In this document: positions 12,341 to 25,379 of the stretch, piece by piece
Position numbering within the stretch: position 1 is the first letter of the stretch
How the letters are laid out: each line of letters begins with the position of its first letter
Assembly (NCBI GenBank): GCA_036245525.1
Contig: BTPG01000004.1
Coordinates: 214,270,523-214,334,522 of the forward strand
Source of the DNA: Semisulcospira habei
Taxonomy: Eukaryota; Mollusca; Gastropoda; Semisulcospiridae
Length of the DNA: 64,000 bases
Direction of reading: 5' to 3'
Notes under the pieces: model-generated
The model's database searches: none
Seen by the model: only the letters and a program-made list of their open reading frames with translations
Told to the model about the DNA's origin: nothing
Position numbers and translations under genes: made by a program

Positions 12341-12945
12341 AGTCCGAAATAGCTCAGACGGTTAAAGACCCACTACCGTTCAAAGATGCACTTTTGTAAC
12401 ATATGGTTACGATACAATGACTCCACTCCGTTCTAGAAATACAACGCTTTCAGTACGAGAAACGGCTAAAAATAGATTGACACGCTAACGGCAGCGCAGA
12501 ATAAATAAGTGCGATTACGCGTGTGCTTTTGCTGCGTGTCGAAACTGCTGTTAATGTACATTAGGTGCGTCGACAAGGAGTAACAAACACAAATGGTGCT
12601 GAAATGTGTCTTCAGATTTATGCGTAATGGTACTTTAAGCGTCGGTGCGAAAAAAGGGAATCGCCGGGTCGTAGGGTCGAGTCCCTGTCTCGGTCTTAGT
12701 AGCTGGACTCGAAATTCAGGGGCGGAGGGGCGGGGGGGGGGGGGAGGGGGAAGACGGGCTTGTTCAACAGCATGTCGGTTGATAGGTCCTGGTAAATCAA
12801 AGTGGCACAGTTGCAGTGCGCCTTAATTGATCAGTGTTCAGGTCGTACTCCATAGGCAATAGATTTCCCTGTCTCCCATAACCCGCCCGCCAGGGCCGTG
12901 TATTATCACTTCGGTGCCGTGGACGCTAAACTCCGAACTAACCGA
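12341..12945 (+). mobile_element. SINE-1 copy split by a TTAA MITE
   Basis: 12341-12365 is the SINE-1 head up to CGGTTAA, and 12639-12945 resumes with GCGTCGGTGCG and the rest of the SINE, ending GTGCCGTGGACGCTAA. Uninterrupted copies at 3272 and 34357 show the empty site (GGTTAAGCGTCGG). A G-rich insertion lies at 12719-12750. Confidence 0.9.
12366..12634. mobile_element. TTAA-specific MITE nested in SINE-1
   Basis: Flanked by TTAA at 12362-12365 and 12635-12638. Imperfect terminal inverted repeats: left AGACCCACTACCG, right end complement AGTACCATTACGC. A longer relative is at 49384-49753; this copy lacks about 100 bp of the middle. TTAA duplication is the hallmark of piggyBac-type transposition. 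No transposase is encoded. Confidence 0.88.
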
Positions 12946-13025
12946 ACCAACACGACGAATCACACGCCTAATGACTAAATTGTTTTTAATACATACGATA
13001 GCATTAAGAGTGATAGTACATTTGC

Positions 13026-13239
13026 TTAACCTTTTAACCGCCGAGAAAAATGGAACACCACACAACCTCAGGAGGTATAGATCCTCATGAGCCCCCGCAA
13101 TTGCGGGGGCTCATGAGGATCTATACCTCTTGCTAAGACCAGTTTGTATCCACGTTTCTTGGATGGCGGCTGCTTCTGGTCGATGAATAAACAAAGATTT
13201 CATAACAAAATATACGTGTAGTGGCAAGGAAGGGGTTAA
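13026..13239. mobile_element. PalA MITE, full copy with TTAA ends
   Basis: Begins TTAACCTTTTAACCGCCGAG and ends GGCAAGGAAGGGGTTAA. The hairpin at 13069-13131 has arms GGAGGTATAGATCCTCATGA and a CCCCCGCAATTGCGGGGG turn. The right body has TTTGTATCCACGTTTC. This defines the full PalA unit at about 214 bp. Confidence 0.88.
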
Positions 13240-13513
13240 CGAAACAGAACAGAAACACGCAGACACGCACACAGGCACACAAGCACGCAAGCACGCAGGC
13301 GCGATCACATGAGAGTATGGAAATTGGTAGATTTGTCAAGTTTTGTAAGTTGACTTCCAGGCATTGGAAAACACGCGTGGGAAGTCCTGACACAGCCCAC
13401 AACACCAACACAACCAGATCGTGACCATGGAGACCAACGCTACGCAATTCTAGAATGATCAAAGGGACTGTGATTAATCAACCACACATTTCCGAGATGT
13501 CATTATGACCCCC

Positions 13514-13830
13514 CCCCCAACAACAACAACAACAAAAACAAACAAACAAACAAACAAACAAAAAAACAAACAAACAAAAAACAAACAAACAAACAAAAAA
13601 CAAACAAACAAACAAACAAACCCAACCCAACAACAACCACAACCCTCCCAAACAAACAAACAAACAAACAAACAAACAAACAAACAAACAAACAAACAAA
13701 CAATACAAACAAAATAAACAAAAAACAAAACCAACCCCAACAAAACAACACCAACAAAAAACAAACGAAGAAACAAACTACCACCACCACCACCAACAAC
13801 AACAACAGAAACAGCAACTACAACAACAAA
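13514..13830. repeat. (CAAA)n and CAA-rich low-complexity DNA
   Basis: Long imperfect CAAA array with C-rich and CAA interruptions. Open frames across it are artefacts. Confidence 0.92.
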
Positions 13831-13897
13831 GCAAACACATGTCATGACAATGTCTAAATGCGTGTGCTATTCTGTGACGTTCGGCCTTACGGCTAGA

Positions 13898-14051
13898 AGT
13901 ACAATGTAGAAGTCTAGCTCTTTGCGTGTCCGCGGTAGCGGTTTTAGTCGCGATGATTCCTGCAGGAATAACAACATCCTGACGTCCTGCAGGAACCATC
14001 GCGACTAAAACCGCTACCGACACGCAAAGAGCTAGAATGGAACTTGTACTG
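13898..14051. repeat. Palindrome PalP, unexpanded form
   Basis: Inverted repeat with arms GCGGTTTTAGTCGCGATGAT and ATCGCGACTAAAACCGC. The centre has two TCCTGCAGGA boxes separated by ATAACAACATCCTGACG. One box plus this spacer is the same 27-bp unit found about 45 times in the element at 47258-48559. Confidence 0.9.
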
Positions 14052-14212
14052 CTAAGAGCCCGGTCACGCCGCGCTAGAACACAAAGACAGAAGGACAAGA
14101 ATTCTTGATGAACGAAACCCAAACCAAACCAAACTAGGCAATGGCCCAAAACACAAACAAGACTGTCATGGACGTGTCTGTCCAAAGTCTAGACGCTGCC
14201 CTTCCACTTCAG

Positions 14213-14434
14213 TTAACCCCATCACTGCCGAGAAAAATTGAGTGAACACGACCCAACGGCAAGAGACATAGATCCTCATGAGTCCCCCGCGACTGCGGGG
14301 GCTCATGAGGATCTATGCCTCTTGCTGAGACCAATTTGTAGCCATATTTCTTGGACGGTTGTGACTTTTGGTCTTTGAATGAACACAGATTTCAGAAAAC
14401 AAAAATGTGCGTGCAGTGGCAGGGAAGGGGTTAA
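14213..14434. mobile_element. PalA MITE, full copy with TTAA ends
   Basis: TTAACCCCATCACTGCCGAG at the left, GTGGCAGGGAAGGGGTTAA at the right. The hairpin is at about 14263-14325 (AGAGACATAGATCCTCATGA / TCATGAGGATCTATGCCTCT). Its ends match 13026-13239. Confidence 0.9.
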
Positions 14435-14512
14435 ATATGTCCTAAACACCCGCGCCAAACAGACACGATGGGTCTCCATTTATTTTTAGACAGGTTTCGA
14501 TAGCAAACTGTA

Positions 14513-14548
<36 letters not shown>

Positions 14549-14857
14549 TTCAATGCAATGTAGTAGTGAAATTGCGGATGTAATGTCACGACACTAGCCC
14601 AAAACACAAACACACATCAAAGGGTAGCCGGTTTATTTTTTACACTTCCGACCCACGAACCATTGAGATCCTCCTAATTTCCGGTGGATTTTTGAGGCCA
14701 GGCGTACTACAAAAGGCTCTCTAACAATAGGTGCAGATTTCAGCCAATCGGAACTGCCGAGAAAACGTCAAGGTTTGTGTTTATCTTTCTCCGTGTAAAA
14801 ACGAAAATAATCCGAACGTCTTGGCGGCCTACGCCGCTTTGGCCTAGACAAAATACT
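14435..14857. other. No gene seen; poly-C run
   Basis: An uninterrupted C run of about 33 bases at 14513-14546. The rest is unrecognised. Confidence 0.6.
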
Positions 14858-14927
14858 TTGCATGATGCGTAGATCCTCATGAGAACCCGCATTCGCGGGG
14901 CCTCATGAGGATCTACGTCTCTTGCAA
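14858..14927. repeat. PalA palindrome, copy 7
   Basis: Hairpin GCGTAGATCCTCATGAG / CCTCATGAGGATCTACG with a CCCGCATTCGCGGGG turn, ending CTCTTGCAA. Confidence 0.85.
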
Positions 14928-15389
14928 CTTGATAACGGTGATTCACCAAAGTGTCGCCTGCCAACCAGCTACATGAGTGACATGTTCAAGTACGACTACT
15001 CGATGTGGCTTACGTTGTCATTATCTCCCTTCAAGTGTTTGCGAAGCTCCTTTGAGTTTCGCTGTTGGCACAGACGGGTGTACATTCGAGTGCTTTTAAT
15101 GCGCGGAATGCGAGACCACTTTGGCGAGATACGGCAGGTGCACGAAAAATTAGTAAAACAACACACCCATACTTCAATAGTTTTCTTCCGAATTCGTGTA
15201 ATGGCTGACGCCCCTCAGTCTTCCATTCAGCCCGGCGCCGCAGTGACTGAATGACGTAGCATGTTTTGCGTCACTTTTCAGTCACGTCTAACAAATGGAG
15301 AGGCCGCTGGACTTATTACGAGGGGTGTAAATTGTTGTTGTTTGACACTTCACTACCAGTGATCACAAGCTGTGTTATTAAAATCATCG
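14928..15389. other. No gene seen
   Basis: No motif, repeat or credible coding frame recognised. Confidence 0.5.
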
Positions 15390-15710
15390 TGAGTTGAGTT
15401 CCCTGGTGGGCCCACATGAACCCCTTCTGGCAACCGTGGAACGGCGCAAGCTTGCTTGGTTTGGCCACGTGACCCGACACAACACCTTGTCCAAGACTAT
15501 CCTCCAAGGCACTCTCGAAGGAAGTCGTCGGCGAGGTCGTCAGAGAAAGAGTTGGGTCGCAAACATAAAATAATGGACCGAACTCGAGATGCCAGACTTG
15601 CTTGCCACCGCCCAAAATAGAACTCAGTGGAGAGCACTGTCTGTTGCTGCTGCCTTTCAGTCCCCCCAACGCCCAGTTCGGGCAAGGGACTGATGATGAT
15701 GATGATGAGT
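15390..15710 (+). pseudogene. RTE-like LINE, 3'-terminal fragment
   Basis: Close copy of 22350-22668: encodes LVGPHEPLLATVERRKLAWF, GHVTRHNTLSKTILQG and the final RPVRARD, then the same TGATGATGATGATGATG tail. A TAA at 15570 (AAATAATGG, where the longer copy has AAAGAATGG) is a nonsense mutation. It is 5'-truncated. Confidence 0.9.
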
Positions 15711-15786
15711 TGATTTAAAGTTGAGATTCTCAGCCGCACAGTAGTCGACTGAACGTGCGGGGCCGGACACTGACAAACTGAGGCGT

Positions 15787-15851
15787 GCAAGAGTCATAGA
15801 ACCTCATGAGCCCCCGCAGGTGCGGGGCTCATAAGGTTCTCCTCCTCTTGC
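15787..15851. repeat. PalA palindrome, copy 8
   Basis: Hairpin GCAAGAGTCATAGAACCTCA / TAAGGTTCTCCTCCTCTTGC with turn CCCCCGCAGGTGCGGGG. The downstream GCAGTGATGGGGTTAG resembles the family right end. Confidence 0.82.
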
Positions 15852-16021
15852 GTTACTGGAACGCTAAGTTTCCGCACAGCAGTGATGGGGTTAGACGACA
15901 ATCAAAAGAAATGTGCGTATCATACCTTCCGGATGTCCAAGTCAGTCATTTTTTGGTTTAGTTCATTTGACGCAAGACATAGAGAGTCGAGAAAATAATT
16001 ATGTCGTGTTTTTTTTTATCG

Positions 16022-16388
<367 letters not shown>

Positions 16389-16607
16389 TATGATGATGAA
16401 ACTTTATTTATCAACGGTAAAAAGTTTTGACAGAAACAAATCGTCATTTTACAAACTTGCCGTTGCTAACAGCTACAACATAAAATAGATTAAAAGATAA
16501 TAATAATAATAATAATAAATTATATTTACATATTATTTCATGCAACAATAAAATAAAAATAAAAAAATGACACAAAATAATAATAACACTTAACATTCAT
16601 CTTATAC

Positions 16608-16723
<116 letters not shown>

Positions 16724-16794
16724 ATATAGATAAATGCATAATTATATTACATGAAAGCATTAACCATCAGGGTTTGTTTAAATGCCCAGTGTTG

Positions 16795-19585
16795 TTATGT
16801 TTGGCTCATCAGGTAATCGAAAAGTTTCGTTTTAAAGATTCCAAGTGAGGCTATAGTCTTCAAATGTGCAGGAATAGTGTTCCATACAAACGGTCCAGAA
16901 AAGGATAAACTAGTTTTAAAGAGGTCAATTCTAGGCAGAGGTAGGGGTAAAGTATTGTTCCTTGAGGACCGTTCGCGCTCTTGCTGTGGCACAAATTTGG
17001 TGGTTAGATACTGCGGTGTCATGTTATTTAATATCTTGTGCATGAGGATGCATTTGTTGAAATTAAGTTGTTGAATGTTTAGATGTCTAAATTTGTCTAT
17101 GGTAGGAATGGGCCGCGTATCTATCATTTTGACAGCTCTTTTAAATATAGAGTTTAACCTGTTCATGTGAACATCACTACAACCGTCCCACACTGTGGAG
17201 ATATAATCAACGTGAGACTTGATATGGGCATGAAAAAACAGTTTACGAGTATGTGTATCCGTTACTTGTCTAAGCTGGGACAACAGGAAAGTGTTTTTAG
17301 CAATGGTTTTACAGACTGTATTTATATGCGTCTCCCAACATAATTGTTCGTCAACGTGTATTCCCAAGAATTTACGCTCTGTGACTTGTTCTATCGGTTT
17401 AGCGTTCAGTTGTAAATGTAACGGCTGTGGTCGGCGTTGGTGTTTTTGTCGTGTAGTGATTAAAATACTCTTTGTTTTTCCTGGATGAAGAACCATATGA
17501 TTCTCTCTACACCAGTCGGAAACCTCGCTGAGACTACTTTGTAAGCTAATGTTAATGTCAGCTGTTTTTTTTACCCGAAACATGGAGGCTCGTATCGTCC
17601 GCAAACAGGTTGCAATTAACATCAGTGTTAGTAATATGCAAAGGCAAATTATTAATGAATATTATAAATAGAAGAGGTCCCAAGATCGACTCCTGGGGGA
17701 CACCGTAGTTAACTTGTCCTTGTTTAGAGTATTTTCCATGGGTATATACCTTTTGTTTTCTGTCTTTTAGGTATGATCTAAAAAATGCTATGGCAGTTTC
17801 ACTTATATGGTATGCTGCTAGCTTCTTTAAAAGAATGTCATGGTCGACAAGATTAAATGCTTTTTGTAGGTCTAAGAAAACAGCTCCAGACATCAGGTTT
17901 TTATTTATTGATTCCAGCCAGCTGTCTACAATGTGTGCCAGTGCTGACTGACATGAGTGTTTCGGTCTAAAGCCGGACTGATAAATATTTATGAAATTGC
18001 CCTTTTCTAGAAAATCGAGGAGGTGTTTTTGTATGTGTTTTTCAAGGGGCTTTGACAGGGCCGAGAAAAGTGAGATAGGACGGTAGTTATTGACATCTTC
18101 AAGATCTTTTGATTTAGGGATTGGAATTACCTTGGCCTCTTTGAAAATAGTTGGAAACGTGCTGTGTTTTATACAGAGGTTAAAGATATAAGTGAGTGCC
18201 TCTACCGTATATGGCAGTGACATTTTCAGAATTTTGTTGTCTATACCATCCATCCCGGTGGACTTTTTGTTCGGCATGCTAGAGATGAATTTGCCGACTT
18301 CAGCGACGGTAATATCAGGAATGATGAATGTCTGCAGTATATTTTTGGCCTCACAGTATTTTTCCAGTACACTAGGAACTTGGTACTCTGCGTTACTACT
18401 TGCAGCTGACTGAGCAAGTGTTTCAGCTGTCGATAGGAAGTGCTTATTTAATATATCAGCTGACAAATGGGATGGTATTTCAGGGGCTGATTTACCCTTT
18501 GTTATAACGTTCAGTGCTTTCCACACCGATGCTGTATCTTTTTTGTCCCTAATCATTTCCTGGAAGAACAGTTTTTTTGACGCTCTCACTAAGTATTTAA
18601 CACGATTTCGTTGTTTCTTATATTCATCGAACTGTTTTTCTTTCTTAAGTTTGTCTCTAAATGACATGGCCTGTTTGACATCTACTGTTAACCAGGGTGG
18701 CAGGGTAGAGTGCTTAACTCGTTTTTCTCGTATGGGCGCATGCTTATTTAGGACTCCAAGGAATAGATCCATCCAGTACGACAGGGCACTGTCAGGAGAA
18801 GTGTGGTTATACACGTCCCTGAAAGGAGTATTGCGCGATCCCGCAGAAAGTCGCCGTTATTAAATGTTTTGAAAGAACGATATTTAATTGTTTTATGTCT
18901 CCTTTTGTTCTCTTTGTCTAGTTTCATGGAGACTGTGCAACATACTGGGCTATGGTCACTGACAGCTAAGGAGGGAACATGTACATTTGATATTTTATCA
19001 TCATTTGTCACATAAATATGATCAGTCAGGGTTGAAGATGTACATGTGGTTCTAGTGGGGGTTTTAATTAACTGTTCTAAACCGAACAGTGCTGTTGTTG
19101 ACGCCCATGCAGCATTGGACCCTTTAGATTTAGAAAGATCAATATTAAAATCGCCCAAAAGAACAACGTCAGCTTTATTTTGATTTACGCTATCCATCAT
19201 TGCTACAAAGTCATCATCAACCAGTCCCAGCTGGCTGCGGGATTTCTATAAATAAAGCCAATGAGGACGGGGGGTGATTTAGATGTCTTCACTTCTACCC
19301 ACAAGCTTTCCACTTGAGCTGACTCTAAGTCTTGTCGCCGTTTGACATTACCATATATACAGCTAGTCCAGTGTGTTGAGGGCTTGAGGCATCTCTGCGG
19401 AGTACTGAGAAATTTGGGACAGAAATGGAGTTATCCCTTATTGAACTTTTAAGCCTCGACTCGGACACACCAAAAATATGAAAATGTAAGGGCGTGTTTA
19501 GGAACACAGATAAATCGGGCACCTTGTTAACTAGATGGTATATGTTAAGATGGCCAATTCTCAGTTCGTCTGTTCGTTTCGGAAC
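16795..19585 (-). pseudogene. LINE ORF2 remnant: endonuclease and reverse transcriptase
   Basis: The N-terminal endonuclease part (RIGHLNIYHLVNKVPDL, FGVSESRLKSS) is at 19400-19575. The next block has GDFNIDL and SDHSPV, apurinic-like endonuclease motifs, at 18905-19165. RT at 17558-18814 carries KSTGMDGIDNKILK, NYRPISLFSALSK, GAVFLDLQKAFNLVDHDIL, VPQESILGPLLF and FADDT (17591-17605). The C-terminal domain (16795-17575) has LGIHVDEQLCWETHI and VDYISTVWDG. Frame breaks at about 19200-19325, 18837 and in a T-run at 17567-17577 disable it. Confidence 0.88.
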
Positions 19586-19592
19586 AGTAAAA

Positions 19593-20422
<830 letters not shown>

Positions 20423-20468
20423 TTCTGACGAGCAAATGAAATGCAACATTTTAGGAACTATCAGAAAT

Positions 20469-20536
20469 ACTTTAGTGTTTGTTGTAGACACTTTAGTGTT
20501 TGTTGTAGACACTTTAGTGTTTGTTGTAGACACTTT
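20469..20536. repeat. 21-bp minisatellite, left part
   Basis: Three copies of GTAGACACTTTAGTGTTTGTT-type units in the palindrome loop, cut by the LINE. Confidence 0.92.
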
Positions 20537-22653
20537 AGAAGCTAAAAGACCCGGAAGTAGAAGAGCTCTTCCAAGCCCAGGTGGGAGGCAGATTTGCAGC
20601 CTTGGCTACTTTGGACTGCGACGTAGACACCCTTGCTGGAAATATAAAAGAGGTGTTACTTTCTACAGCAGAAGAAGTGCTGGGGAAGCAGAGGAAGCGC
20701 AAACAGCCCTGGGTCACCGATGACATCCTCGATCTCTGTGATGAGAGGAGAGCCTGGAAGAAAAAGAGAGGCCAAGACCTCACATCAGCAAACAAGTACA
20801 GACTTGTCAACAAGAAGATCAGGAAGAGGATGAAAGAAGCCAAAGAAGATTGGATTGAAGACCAGTGTTGTAGCGTGGAAGAGGGCATGGCAAACGGCAA
20901 CAGCAAGAAGGCTTATGAAACGCTAAGGACCCTCACCAAGACTCAACAGCGAACAGCCACAGTCATCGAAGACAGCAGCGGCCAACTCCTTACGGAAAAC
21001 ACTGCTGTACTAAACAGATGGACTGAGTACTGCCGAGACTTGTATAACTACAAGGCTGAGCCAGACACCAGCATCCTCCAAAACAACCAGGCTGGGGCCA
21101 GGAAGGCTGAAGACCTGCCAGTGTTAGCTGAAGAGGTGGAAGCAGCCGTACGCAGCCTGAAGGGAGGAAAGTCTCCAGGTGTAGACAACATACCTGCTGA
21201 ACTGTTGAAACATGGAGGAGAAGTAACAACGAAGGTCCTCACTACACTCTGTCAAAAGATCTGGGAGCAAAAGAAATGGCCAGTAGAATGGACACAGTCT
21301 CTAGTGATCCCGCTCCCCAAGAAAGGAAACATGAAACAGTGCCAGAACTACAGAACTATCAGTCTGATAAGTCACCCTAGCAAAGTAATGCTTAGAATCA
21401 TTCTCAACCGCCTCAAAACTTTCGCCGAGGAACTGCTGGCAGAAGAACAGGCTGGCTTCAGAGTTGGAAGAAGCACTGTAGAGCAGATTTTCAACTGCCG
21501 CGTCCTGATCGAGAAACATCTGCAGCATCAGCGCGAACTCTACCACAACTTCATTGATTTCAGGAAAGCATTTGATCGCGTCTGGCACGACGGACTCTGG
21601 CAAGTCATGAGATCGTTCAACATAGAGGAGGGACTGATCCAAATGATAGAAGCGCTTTACAAGAACGCCTGCAGCGCGGTTCTACTTAACAATCAGTCAG
21701 GCGAGTTCTTCAGGACGACGATCGGTGTCCGTCAAGGATGCCTGCTCTCTCCTGTCCTGTTCAACATATTCCTGGAGAAGATCATGCAGGAAACCCTCCA
21801 CGACCACCATACTTCAATCTCTATTGGTGGCAGATCCCTGTGCAATCTTCGATTCGCAGACGATATTGACCTCATGGCAGGCAGCAATAGTGAGCTCCAA
21901 AACCTGACAGACAAACTTTCAAGTAGCGCAGGGTCTTATGGCATGGAGATCAGTACGGATAAAAGCAAAGTGATGATCAACACCACAAGCGACAGCAGCA
22001 GCAACATTCACATGAACGGCCAGAAGCTAGAAGAGGTCAATAGCTTCAAGTACTTGGGAGCCACCCTGTCCAAAGACGGTAGTTGCGTAGCAGAGATCCG
22101 TATCAGGATAGGTACAGCAACATCCGCAATGGCCAGGCTGGACAGGATATGGCGAAGTAACTCCATCAGCTTCACCATCAAGTACAGGCTTTACAAGTCC
22201 CTCGTAGTGTCTATTCTACTCTACGGCTGTGAGACTTGGACACTGCTTGCAGACTCAGAAAAGAAAATCCAGGCCTTTGAGAACAAGTGCCTGAGGAAGT
22301 TGCTCCGCATCTCGTACCGCGAGCACAAAACCAACGAATATGTACGGAGCATCGTCACCTCCCTGGTGGGCCCACATGAACCTCTTCTGGCAACCGTGAA
22401 ACGGCGCAAGCTTGCTTGGTTTGGCCACGTGACCCGACACAACACCTTGTCCAAGACTATCCTCCAAGGCACTCTCGAAGGAAGTCGTCGGCGAGGTCGT
22501 CAGAGAAAGAGTTGGGTCGCAAACATAAAAGAATGGACCGAACTCGAGATGCCAGACTTGCTTGCCACCGCCCAAAATAGAACTCAGTGGAGAGCACTGT
22601 CTGTTGCTGCTGCCTTTCAGTCCCCCCAACGCCCAGTTCGGGCAAGGGACTGA
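20537..22653 (+). CDS. Reverse transcriptase C-terminal two-thirds (LINE ORF2, partial)
   Basis: Open from the truncation point to TGA at 22651-22653 (about 705 codons) with no native start. RT motifs in order: KSPGVDNIPAELLK (finger), SLVIPLPKKGN, NYRTISLISHPSKV, LAEEQAGFR, YHNFIDFRKAFDRVWH (first Asp), [20 protein letters not shown] (catalytic Asp pair, about 21853-21870), SFKYLGATLSKDG. The C-terminal domain has LLYGCETWTL, ENKCLRKLLRI, KLAWFGHVTRH and a basic RRRGRQRK stretch. The endonuclease is missing, so it cannot retrotranspose alone, but the frame is intact, which suggests a recent insertion. Confidence 0.9.
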
Positions 22654-22668
22654 TGATGATGATGATGT
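20537..22668 (+). mobile_element. RTE-like LINE, 5'-truncated, open RT frame
   Basis: Inserted within a 21-bp repeat array: GTAGACACTTTAG flanks both sides and is probably the target duplication. It starts abruptly in coding sequence (AAGCTAAAAGACC) and ends with (TGA)n, a short-repeat 3' tail instead of poly-A. A fragment of the same family is at 15390-15710. The clade is not firmly assigned; RTE-like is a judgement from the motif style. Confidence 0.87.
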
Positions 22669-23275
22669 AGACACTTTAGTGTGTGTTGTAGACACTTTAG
22701 TGTTTGTTGTAGACACTTTAGTGTGTGTTATAGACACTTTAATGTGTGTTGTAGACACTTTAGTGTGTGTTGTAGACACTTTAGTGTTTGTTGTAGACAC
22801 TTTAGTGTGTGTTGTAGACACTTTAGTGTTTGTTGTAGACATTTTAGTGTTTGTTGTAGACACTTTAGTGTGTGTTGTAGACACTTTAGTGTTTGTTGTA
22901 GACACTTTAGTGTGTATTGTAGACACTTTAGTGTGTGTTGTAGACACTTTAGTGTGTGTTGTAGACACTTTAGTGTGTGTTGTAGACAAGACACTTTAGT
23001 GTGTGTTGTAGACACTTTAGTGTGTGTTGTAGACACTTTAGTGTGTGTTGTAGACACGTTAGTGTGTGTTGTAGACACTTTAGTGTGTGCTGTAGACACT
23101 TTAGTGTGTGCTGTAGACACTTTAGTGTGTATTGTAGACACTTTAGTGTGTGTTGTAGACACTTTAGTGTTTGTTGTAGACACTTTAGTGTGTGTTGTAG
23201 ACACTTTAGTGTGTGTTGTAGACACGTTAGTGTGTGTTGTAGACACTTTAGTGTGTGTTGTAAACACTTTAGTGT
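22666..23275. repeat. 21-bp minisatellite, right part
   Basis: About 29 copies of GTAGACACTTTAGTGTGTGTT with GTGT/GTTT variants and one irregular unit at about 22983. Positions 8-15 (CTTTAGTG) are nearly invariant. Confidence 0.95.
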
Positions 23276-23320
23276 TTCAGATGTTTCCGAAAATGTCGCA
23301 TTTCCTTTGCTCGTCAGTGT

Positions 23321-23690
23321 TTATATATCGTCACAAGCCCCTACGCATCACGAGCGTTTACTGTGATGAGGCTCTATGCCTCTTTCTGTCACGGAGATTT
23401 TGTAAGACAAAAGGGAGGGGGTAGGGGATGGGAGGTGGGGAGGGGTTGGGATTGTGGGGGTGGAGGTGGTAGTGGCGATTCATGACCAATACAGGGGATC
23501 ATTTCCATTAAGTGTCATACGGCCCCATTAACATTTTGTTCCTTTGACTGTCCCTCCTACAGGAATCACCTCGACAAAAAGCACTACCGACAGCTGAGAG
23601 GTTAATTTCGAATCATTATCATTAATACCCTGCTATTCCAGAAAATGGTACATTGATGTTTGTGTCTCAGCGAATTAAAATGCCAAGATG
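23321..23690. other. No gene seen; G-rich tract
   Basis: 23401-23480 is G-rich. At 23360-23385 GATGAGGCTCTATGCCTCTT resembles a PalA half-stem. Nothing else supported. Confidence 0.5.
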
Positions 23691-23691
23691 A

Positions 23692-24040
23692 CCAAGTATA
23701 AAAGCCAGCAAACAAACAAAACCAAAACATCCAACCCCCCAAAAAACAACAACAAACAAACAACAACAACAACAACAACAAAAACCCAAAACAAAACTCA
23801 AAAAAGCTCAAACGAAGGAACGAAGCGAAGGGACAAAGGAACCAACCAACCAACCAACCAACCAACCAACCAACCAACAACAAAAGAACGAAGGAACGAA
23901 CGAACGAACGAAACAACCAACCAACACACCAACCAACCAACCAACCAACCAAACAAACAAACAAACAAACAAACAAACAAACAAACAAACAAACAAACAA
24001 ACAAACAAACAAACAAACAAACAACAAACAAACTGACTGA
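23692..24040. repeat. CAAA/CCAA low-complexity arrays
   Basis: CAA, CCAA, CGAA and then CAAA arrays in series. All open frames here are artefacts. Confidence 0.92.
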
Positions 24041-24844
24041 TTGACTGACTGACTTAGCAATTGTGAAAGGATATTCCTGCCCTACCAGGTCCAGAGGAGC
24101 TATGGCCCACACATTACAAACCCTTCACTCCTTCCCTCCCCCCCCCCCCCCGCCCCCCCACTCCCTCTCCTCCCACTCTTAATCCCCCTACAACCCCATA
24201 ACCCCCTTCCTACTCCCCACATCCTCCTCCCTCAGACCCCCAACATTCCCCAGAATACAACCACCGATGCCTACACAATAGCGGACAGGACGGCTCGCAC
24301 TCTGACCGACGGACTGAGACGGCCGGTTATGAGGACATCATCCAAACTTGCACAACCGGCTACAGGGCTCGGGCAGTTCCCCGCGTTGCCTAGGAACGTC
24401 GGCGCGGCAGCTGCCATCTTGAGAAGACACGCTGGCCTGGCGATAGACTTCAGATAGTAGCGAAGTAGTGTTTTAACACGTTTCTCTTTATGTTTCTTCC
24501 GCTTTGGAAACAAACAAAAACAGATTCTGGTTAGCGGTTTCCTACGGTGATGGCAAGACTTGCTGTTATTGCCCACAGCACGTCAGGACTTTCCTGACAT
24601 TGTCCTGACAGCGATTTCCCGATGAGGGCATGAGTCTCGTGTCCTCTCAAGATGGCCGGCACGACTAGCGTGATGACGTCAGCTTCCCGAGCCCTATTCA
24701 CTGAGGAGGTTTATCGAGTCACTGACAGAGCCGGCCACTCCGTCGAGCTTCAAGTTCCAAGATCGCGGCCCCAAGACCTTTCGCTCAGGGCGTTCGACCC
24801 AGTGACAATCTACCCTTGAGTGCACCTCCTTCTGCAACAACTCG
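24041..24844. other. No gene seen; C-rich then GC-balanced unique DNA
   Basis: C-rich 24115-24250. 24260-24840 looks unique and more GC-balanced than its surroundings, without a recognised gene or repeat. It could be ordinary intergenic DNA. Confidence 0.45.
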
Positions 24845-25326
24845 CTAACTTCATAACACTCCCACGGCCGCATTTAGCAAACTGTGGAGGTCTCACCTAA
24901 CGACTGTGCGCCAGTTGCAGGAGATGGCTCGACCATGATGATAATAATAATACATAGTATTTATATGGCGCATTTCTCATATTTGTAATATAACTCAATG
25001 CGCAGGACATAGCCGCGAACTGAACCCAACAAGCACGCTCACGTGAATCACGCGCATTCCCTCACACAGTGTACATAAACACAGAACATTCACGTGGTGC
25101 TAAGGGCAAGCTCAAGCGAGCTACTGACATTATTTTTGGAAATTTAAATCCATAATTCAAGGGCTGTGCCAGATTAGCTTGGCGCCGTCAATGGCTCGAC
25201 CATGATAATTTAAGGGTAGTGCCAGATGAGCTTGGCGCCTGTCGGCGCTAAGCTCATCTGGCACTGCCCTTGAATTATCATGGTCGAGGCATCTCCTGCT
25301 GAAGTGCGTCGAGGCTAAATGGATTA
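24845..25326. mobile_element. PalC MITE with SINE-2 insertion and partial arm duplication
   Basis: The left body and arm (ATGGCTCGACCATGAT, to 24938) are interrupted by a reversed SINE-2 fragment. The arm then resumes (ATAATTCAAGGGC) at 25152 and, after GTCAATGG, a whole second PalC hairpin follows (25195-25290). The right end is TAAATGGATTAA at 25326. Confidence 0.78.
24939..25150 (-). mobile_element. SINE-2 3' fragment
   Basis: Reverse-oriented match to SINE-2: TATTTATATGGCGCATTTCT, CGCGAACTGAACCCAACAAG, GCTCACGTGAATCAC. It splits a PalC element. Confidence 0.82.
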
Positions 25327-25379
25327 ACTTTACAGTAATATGTACAGTGGAAACCACACAGCAACGTATACACAGGAAA

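Larger units (their letters stand above)
20423..23320. repeat. PalF palindrome with expanded loop and nested LINE
   Basis: The left arm at 20423-20468 (CTGACGAGCAAATGAAATGC) and right arm at 23272-23320 (GCATTTCCTTTGCTCGTCAG) are inverted. Between them lie 21-bp repeats (20469-20535 and 22666-23275) and a LINE (20537-22665). Unexpanded PalF relatives are at 27113-27212 and 33222-33327. Confidence 0.85.

Noticed and set aside
24271..24576. Minus-strand 101-codon frame in unique-looking DNA
   Set aside because: No recognisable motif, no clear start context or splice structure. It could be intergenic; not enough to call a gene.
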